From NCBI GenBank assembly GCA_002887195.1, contig PJAB01000726.1:1-21617 (forward strand): DNA of 21,617 bases, in the 5' to 3' direction. Positions 18,394 through 21,617 of the stretch are shown one piece after another. This DNA comes from Chrysochromulina parva (taxonomy: Eukaryota > Haptophyta > Prymnesiales > Chrysochromulinaceae). The notes beneath the pieces were generated by a model. That model had not been told where the DNA came from. It saw only the letters and a list, made by a program, of their open reading frames with translations, and ran no database searches. Each line of letters begins with the position of its first letter. Position 1 is the stretch's first letter. A program made the position numbers and the translations under genes.

Positions 18394-18764
18394 CCAGTGT
18401 CTGCGCTTGGGGAGGCACGGGCTCGCTACGATTCCGAACCATTTCAGGCACGACCTTTTCAACTGTGAGTTGGTGCGGGAGCACGCTCCGGCTCACAGCC
18501 GTTTCACACAGATCTGGAACCATTTCCTTTCCCCACAGCCCTCAAGCGCCAGGGACGAAGGTCGACCCTTCCGCTCGACTCCCAGCTCATCTCAGCTCCG
18601 AACAAACTTATCTCGAGTCGGTTCAAGATTTACAATAGTATTGCAAAGTTTTATCATTCAACCGACTCGAGATAAGTTTTATAATGAATGATAAAACTTC
18701 CAAGTAGTATGTCTCACCGGTTCAGCGACTCACGCAGGTGTCCAGCTCGCTGTTTTGCATTCTA
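18394..18764. other. Intergenic region between two minus-strand genes
   Basis: This is the 5' flank of the F-box/TPR gene and the 3' flank of the TIR gene. Its centre is strikingly AT-rich and carries the interleaved inverted repeats described separately. I see no gene. Confidence 0.6.
18604..18699. repeat. AT-rich element of two interleaved perfect inverted repeats
   Basis: Arm A (18604-18623) is the exact reverse complement of A' (18660-18679), 20 bp with a core of TATCTCGAGTCGG. Arm B (18646-18660) is the exact reverse complement of B' (18685-18699), 15 bp, AAGTTTTATCATTCA. The order A-B-A'-B' means the two stems cross or are mutually exclusive, as in a pseudoknot or attenuator. Its base composition differs sharply from its surroundings. 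Confidence 0.88.
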
Positions 18765-21617
18765 TTATGCCTCGTAGCTGTTATCACCGTGATTGCCCGG
18801 GGAAACGTACGCTCTGTCGATCCCAAGATACTTATCGACCAGTCCCAAGATCGTGTTCATGGAATCGGGCACCGTGAGCACCGTGCCAGGGTGTGGGATG
18901 GAATTGACCTTGCCCAGGTGCTCCTGCACACGAGACACCATCACCTCCGAGTCCTCGTCCGTATATTTGGCCCACTGATCTCTGTAGCCGGGGAACTTGT
19001 CCTCAAATCGGATGGGAAGCACCGGAATACCCTTCCTGATGGCCGCGTTGATCTCCTTCAAACACGGCTTGGATTGAAATAGTGCCGCAGTCAGCACGAC
19101 GATGAGCACCTTGGCTTGTGCACGTCGCGAGTTCAGGCGCAGCATGAAGACTTCCCAATCGGTACCCGGTGGGACGTGCAGCCCGCTGAAGCATCGCACG
19201 CCGCGCTCATGGAGGAGCCCGAGAATGCCCACCGCATAATACATGCCCGGCCCGGCGCCTTCGCAGTCCCTCCCGGAACGGCGACCCGACGCGTACGAGA
19301 TCACCACCTCGGGATAGAAGTCCTGGAACTGCACGCTCTCTGGCATGAATTGCGAGAGCACTCGGCTCTTCACCGTCTGCGTCATCTGCTCGGTGATCAC
19401 GCCTGGCACCGCGAAGTATTCCTCAGCATTCCAGCTGTTCGGCAGTTGCGAGCGTGAAGCGCGCCGCTCTGGCGGCGCCGACCCCGCGGCCGGCGCATTA
19501 GACCGCAGTCCCCACTGATAAAGCAATTGGAAAAGGCCCGCCTTCAGGCCTTCCAGTTGGGCAGCTGGCTCGAAAGCCGACTCTGCCGCGGCCTTCTCTG
19601 CGGCTGCCTTCTCGGCCGCCGCCTTTGCATTGGCCGCCGCCTTCTCGGCCTTCGCCTTCGCCTCGGCCGCCGCCTTCTCGGTATTCGCCTTCGCCTCGGC
19701 CGCCGCCTTCTCGGCCTTTGCCTTCGCCTCGGCCGCCTTCTTCTTCACTGTCAACGTATTCTCTGCCTTGCAGGTGGGGGCCTTGACCCACTGCATTGCC
19801 GTGCCATCATACTCCTCCCAGACCGCGTTCGACTGGTGCGGCAGACTGGCCGTGATATCCTCCATCTTCATGAGGTTTGCATTGTTAACGCCCACATCCA
19901 CGCCCTCCTGTACCATCCACTTGCCAGTGGAGGCCCATGCGATCCATTTGTCTTCCATCTCATGCTTCCATACTGGCTTCCCTTGGGCGATGCGTTGCGG
20001 CGCCAGCAAGTAGATGCCCAGGCACGCCGTCTTGTGCTTCAGCTCTCCGCAGAGGCTCAACGAGGTGGGCACGTCCCCGAAGCACTTGCAGCTGGGGGCC
20101 TTGAGCCACGCCTTGCCATCACGCTCCTCCCAGACTGCGGTCGACTGGTGCGGCAGACTGGCCCTGGTTTCCTGCAGCTGCATGAAGGCTTTGTTGTTGA
20201 CGCCCACATCTTCTTCGCAATACTGTACCATCCACTTGCCATCGGAGGCCCATGCGATCCATCTGTCCCCCGTCGCAAGCTTCCAAACGGGCTTCCCGTG
20301 GGCGGTGAGTTGCGGCTCCAGCAAGTAGGTGCCCAGGCACGACGCCATGCGCTCCAGCTCTCCACAAAGGCTCAATGAGGTGGGCACGTCCCCGAAGCAC
20401 TTGCAGCTGGGGGCCTTCTGCCACTCCTTGCCATCATACTCCTCCCAGACCGCGGTCGACTGGTGCGGCAGACTGGCCGTCGTGTCCTCCAATTTCATGA
20501 AGCCTGCGTCTTCAACGCCCACAGCCACGCCCTCCTGTACCTTCCAAATACCAGTGGAGGCCCATGCGATCCATTTGTCTTCCATCGCATGCTTCCACAC
20601 CGGCTTCCCGTGGGCGGTACGTTGCGGCGCCAGCAAGTAGGTGCCCAGGCACTCCGTCTTGTGATCCAGCTCTCCGCAAAGGCTCAACGAGGTGGGCACG
20701 CCAGTCGGCAGCAGCTTCTCGCCCCCGCCGAAGAGGGAGCTTACGCTGGTGGAACCCTGTCTCAGCATCAACTTTGCCTGCGCCAGCACGCTCACCATGG
20801 ACGCCGTCGCGGGCGCACCCAGCAGCGCAGCCTTTGGCGGCAGCGTTGCCTTTTGGCCCCCGCCCAAGAGGGACCTCAGGCTGACGGATCTCAGGCTTGG
20901 CCTGAACGCGGCTCCGCGATCGGGCTGGGGCGCGGGCTCGCTGACCTCGCTGGCAGGGCTCGCTGAGAGCTCGACGGAGATGGCACCAATCCACGTATGC
21001 ATCAAGACCTCGTCGTGCGGCTCGAGCTTGAAGAGGTACACCTTCTTGTACCCCTTCATCACAAAGGTCGGGACGCCGAGCACCTTCTCGACTGACTGAA
21101 TATTTTCGAGGTCGATCAGGCCCCGGTCGCCCACAGGCTCGCCGTTTTGCATGCCGTCATAGAGGCACATTTTGCGCGTGTCGTACAGCACAACGTAGCG
21201 AGTCTCCCACTCGAGCTCATCCTTCGCCGTCGGGGGCTCTTCCTGACCGTACACCTTCGCGAGCTTGAGGCTGCCCGAGAGGAGCTCGAGTCCGAGATCG
21301 GCGAACGCGTCCTCGTCGTTATCGTAGTCCGAGTCGACGGACTCGTCCTCACCTGCGCCAAACGAGCTCCGACGACTCGGACGTTGTCGGAGCTCGCCTT
21401 CCACGTTCTCAGGTGGACCTGCCAGTGCAACGTTTTCCGCGTAGAACCAATATTGATCTGAGTCCGGGAATTTCACCTTGAATGGCATGTTGGGGCTGCC
21501 GTCGTCCTCGATGAGGGTGCCCGTTTCGCCCAATCGATGTTCACCGCCGACGATACGCACGCTTTGCCCGACCCGTGGCCGGGGACCCGCAGCGGGGTTG
21601 CTCGCAGTCTTGTCGAG
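18765..21617 (-). CDS. SH3-like/PH/three-repeat/TIR protein, 5' end outside the window
   Basis: The frame stays open to the right edge, so at least 950 residues are seen and the start is missing; numbering here is from the edge. An SH3-like barrel motif lies at 16-66 (VGQSVRIVGGEHRLGETGTL, WFYAENVAL). A PH-like domain lies at 112-217 (G-L-L start, WETRYVVLYD, final HTWIGAI). Three tandem units of about 100 residues lie at 308-616. An Ala/Lys/Glu helix lies at 623-684 (AAAEAKAKAEKA pattern). A TIR-like domain lies at 765-905 (VVISYAS, LLHERGVRCFSGLHVPPGTD, VLIVVLTAALFQSKPCLKEI). Glu822 in GTDWEVFM aligns by eye with the catalytic Glu of NAD-cleaving plant TIRs, so enzymatic activity is possible. 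The PH-like domain may direct it to membranes. It is probably intracellular signalling; the partner is unknown. Confidence 0.82.
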   Translation of the reverse strand, partial: LDKTASNPAAGPRPRVGQSVRIVGGEHRLGETGTLIEDDGSPNMPFKVKFPDSDQYWFYAENVALAGPPENVEGELRQRPSRRSSFGAGEDESVDSDYDNDEDAFADLGLELLSGSLKLAKVYGQEEPPTAKDELEWETRYVVLYDTRKMCLYDGMQNGEPVGDRGLIDLENIQSVEKVLGVPTFVMKGYKKVYLFKLEPHDEVLMHTWIGAISVELSASPASEVSEPAPQPDRGAAFRPSLRSVSLRSLLGGGQKATLPPKAALLGAPATASMVSVLAQAKLMLRQGSTSVSSLFGGGEKLLPTGVPTSLSLCGELDHKTECLGTYLLAPQRTAHGKPVWKHAMEDKWIAWASTGIWKVQEGVAVGVEDAGFMKLEDTTASLPHQSTAVWEEYDGKEWQKAPSCKCFGDVPTSLSLCGELERMASCLGTYLLEPQLTAHGKPVWKLATGDRWIAWASDGKWMVQYCEEDVGVNNKAFMQLQETRASLPHQSTAVWEERDGKAWLKAPSCKCFGDVPTSLSLCGELKHKTACLGIYLLAPQRIAQGKPVWKHEMEDKWIAWASTGKWMVQEGVDVGVNNANLMKMEDITASLPHQSNAVWEEYDGTAMQWVKAPTCKAENTLTVKKKAAEAKAKAEKAAAEAKANTEKAAAEAKAKAEKAAANAKAAAEKAAAEKAAAESAFEPAAQLEGLKAGLFQLLYQWGLRSNAPAAGSAPPERRASRSQLPNSWNAEEYFAVPGVITEQMTQTVKSRVLSQFMPESVQFQDFYPEVVISYASGRRSGRDCEGAGPGMYYAVGILGLLHERGVRCFSGLHVPPGTDWEVFMLRLNSRRAQAKVLIVVLTAALFQSKPCLKEINAAIRKGIPVLPIRFEDKFPGYRDQWAKYTDEDSEVMVSRVQEHLGKVNSIPHPGTVLTVPDSMNTILGLVDKYLGIDRAYVSPGNHGDNSYEA
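19566..19751 (-). repeat. Repeats encoding AEAKAKAEKAA helix
   Basis: Roughly 33-bp units encode AAAEAKAKAEK/AAAEAKANTEK variants, a TolA-like single-helix spacer between the three-repeat region and the TIR domain. Confidence 0.8.
19770..20696 (-). repeat. Three tandem ~104-residue Trp-rich domain repeats
   Basis: Units lie at 20696-20397, 20384-20085 and 20069-19770, separated by short CKCFGDV linkers. The shared pattern is PTSLSLCGEL, CLGTYLL, GKPVWK, WIAWASxGxW, LPHQSxAVWEE, DGxxWxKAPSCK. Conserved Cys and Trp positions suggest a compact beta-rich fold. The DNA copies are highly similar, so the expansion is recent. I cannot name the domain family. Confidence 0.85.

Noticed and set aside
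19527..20378. 283-residue plus-strand open frame opposite the TIR gene
   Set aside because: Antisense image of the tandem repeats and Ala/Lys helix; no independent support.

Overview
The window looks like nuclear DNA of a GC-rich unicellular eukaryote, most plausibly a microalga such as a haptophyte. That assignment is inference: it rests on high GC, compact genes, short GT-AG introns, eukaryotic domain types (filamin repeats, F-box, TPR, PH, TIR, a taxilin-like coiled coil) and the absence of bacterial operon signals. No RNA genes, CRISPR arrays or recognisable transposases were seen.

Layout. 1-540 holds an unidentified coding remnant and a polyadenylation-type signal. 616-1538 (+) is a DODA/LigB-type extradiol dioxygenase whose frame is restored by a 74-bp intron. 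1757-2881 (-) is a taxilin-like coiled-coil protein, head to head with 3113-4255 (+), a coiled-coil protein with a degenerate EF-hand. Next come two large paralogous filamin-repeat genes in tandem, A (4342-7653, one intron) and B (8667-14076, one intron). They are separated by about 1 kb that carries an 82-bp x3 tandem repeat. On the minus strand follow an F-box/TPR protein with an acidic tail (18393-14497, one intron) and a TIR protein (21617-18765) that is cut by the right edge. Between these two lies a 96-bp AT-rich element made of two interleaved perfect inverted repeats.

The four introns are 74-172 bp, all phase 0, all with G at donor +5, and all contain CTGAT/CTGAC branch-site-like motifs, tandemly amplified in both filamin introns. 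The filamin paralogs share a six-repeat plan. In both, the second Ig repeat is split by a long low-complexity insert that contains one conserved motif ending in WARR. Their introns are at different, non-shared positions.

The functional theme of 1.7-14.1 kb is cytoskeletal or scaffold proteins (coiled coils, filamin Ig repeats). The right third suggests ubiquitin-linked and TIR signalling. No joint pathway is demonstrated. The most novel items are the SH3-like/PH/three-repeat/Ala-Lys helix/TIR protein, the split filamin repeat with its variable insert, and the interleaved inverted-repeat element.
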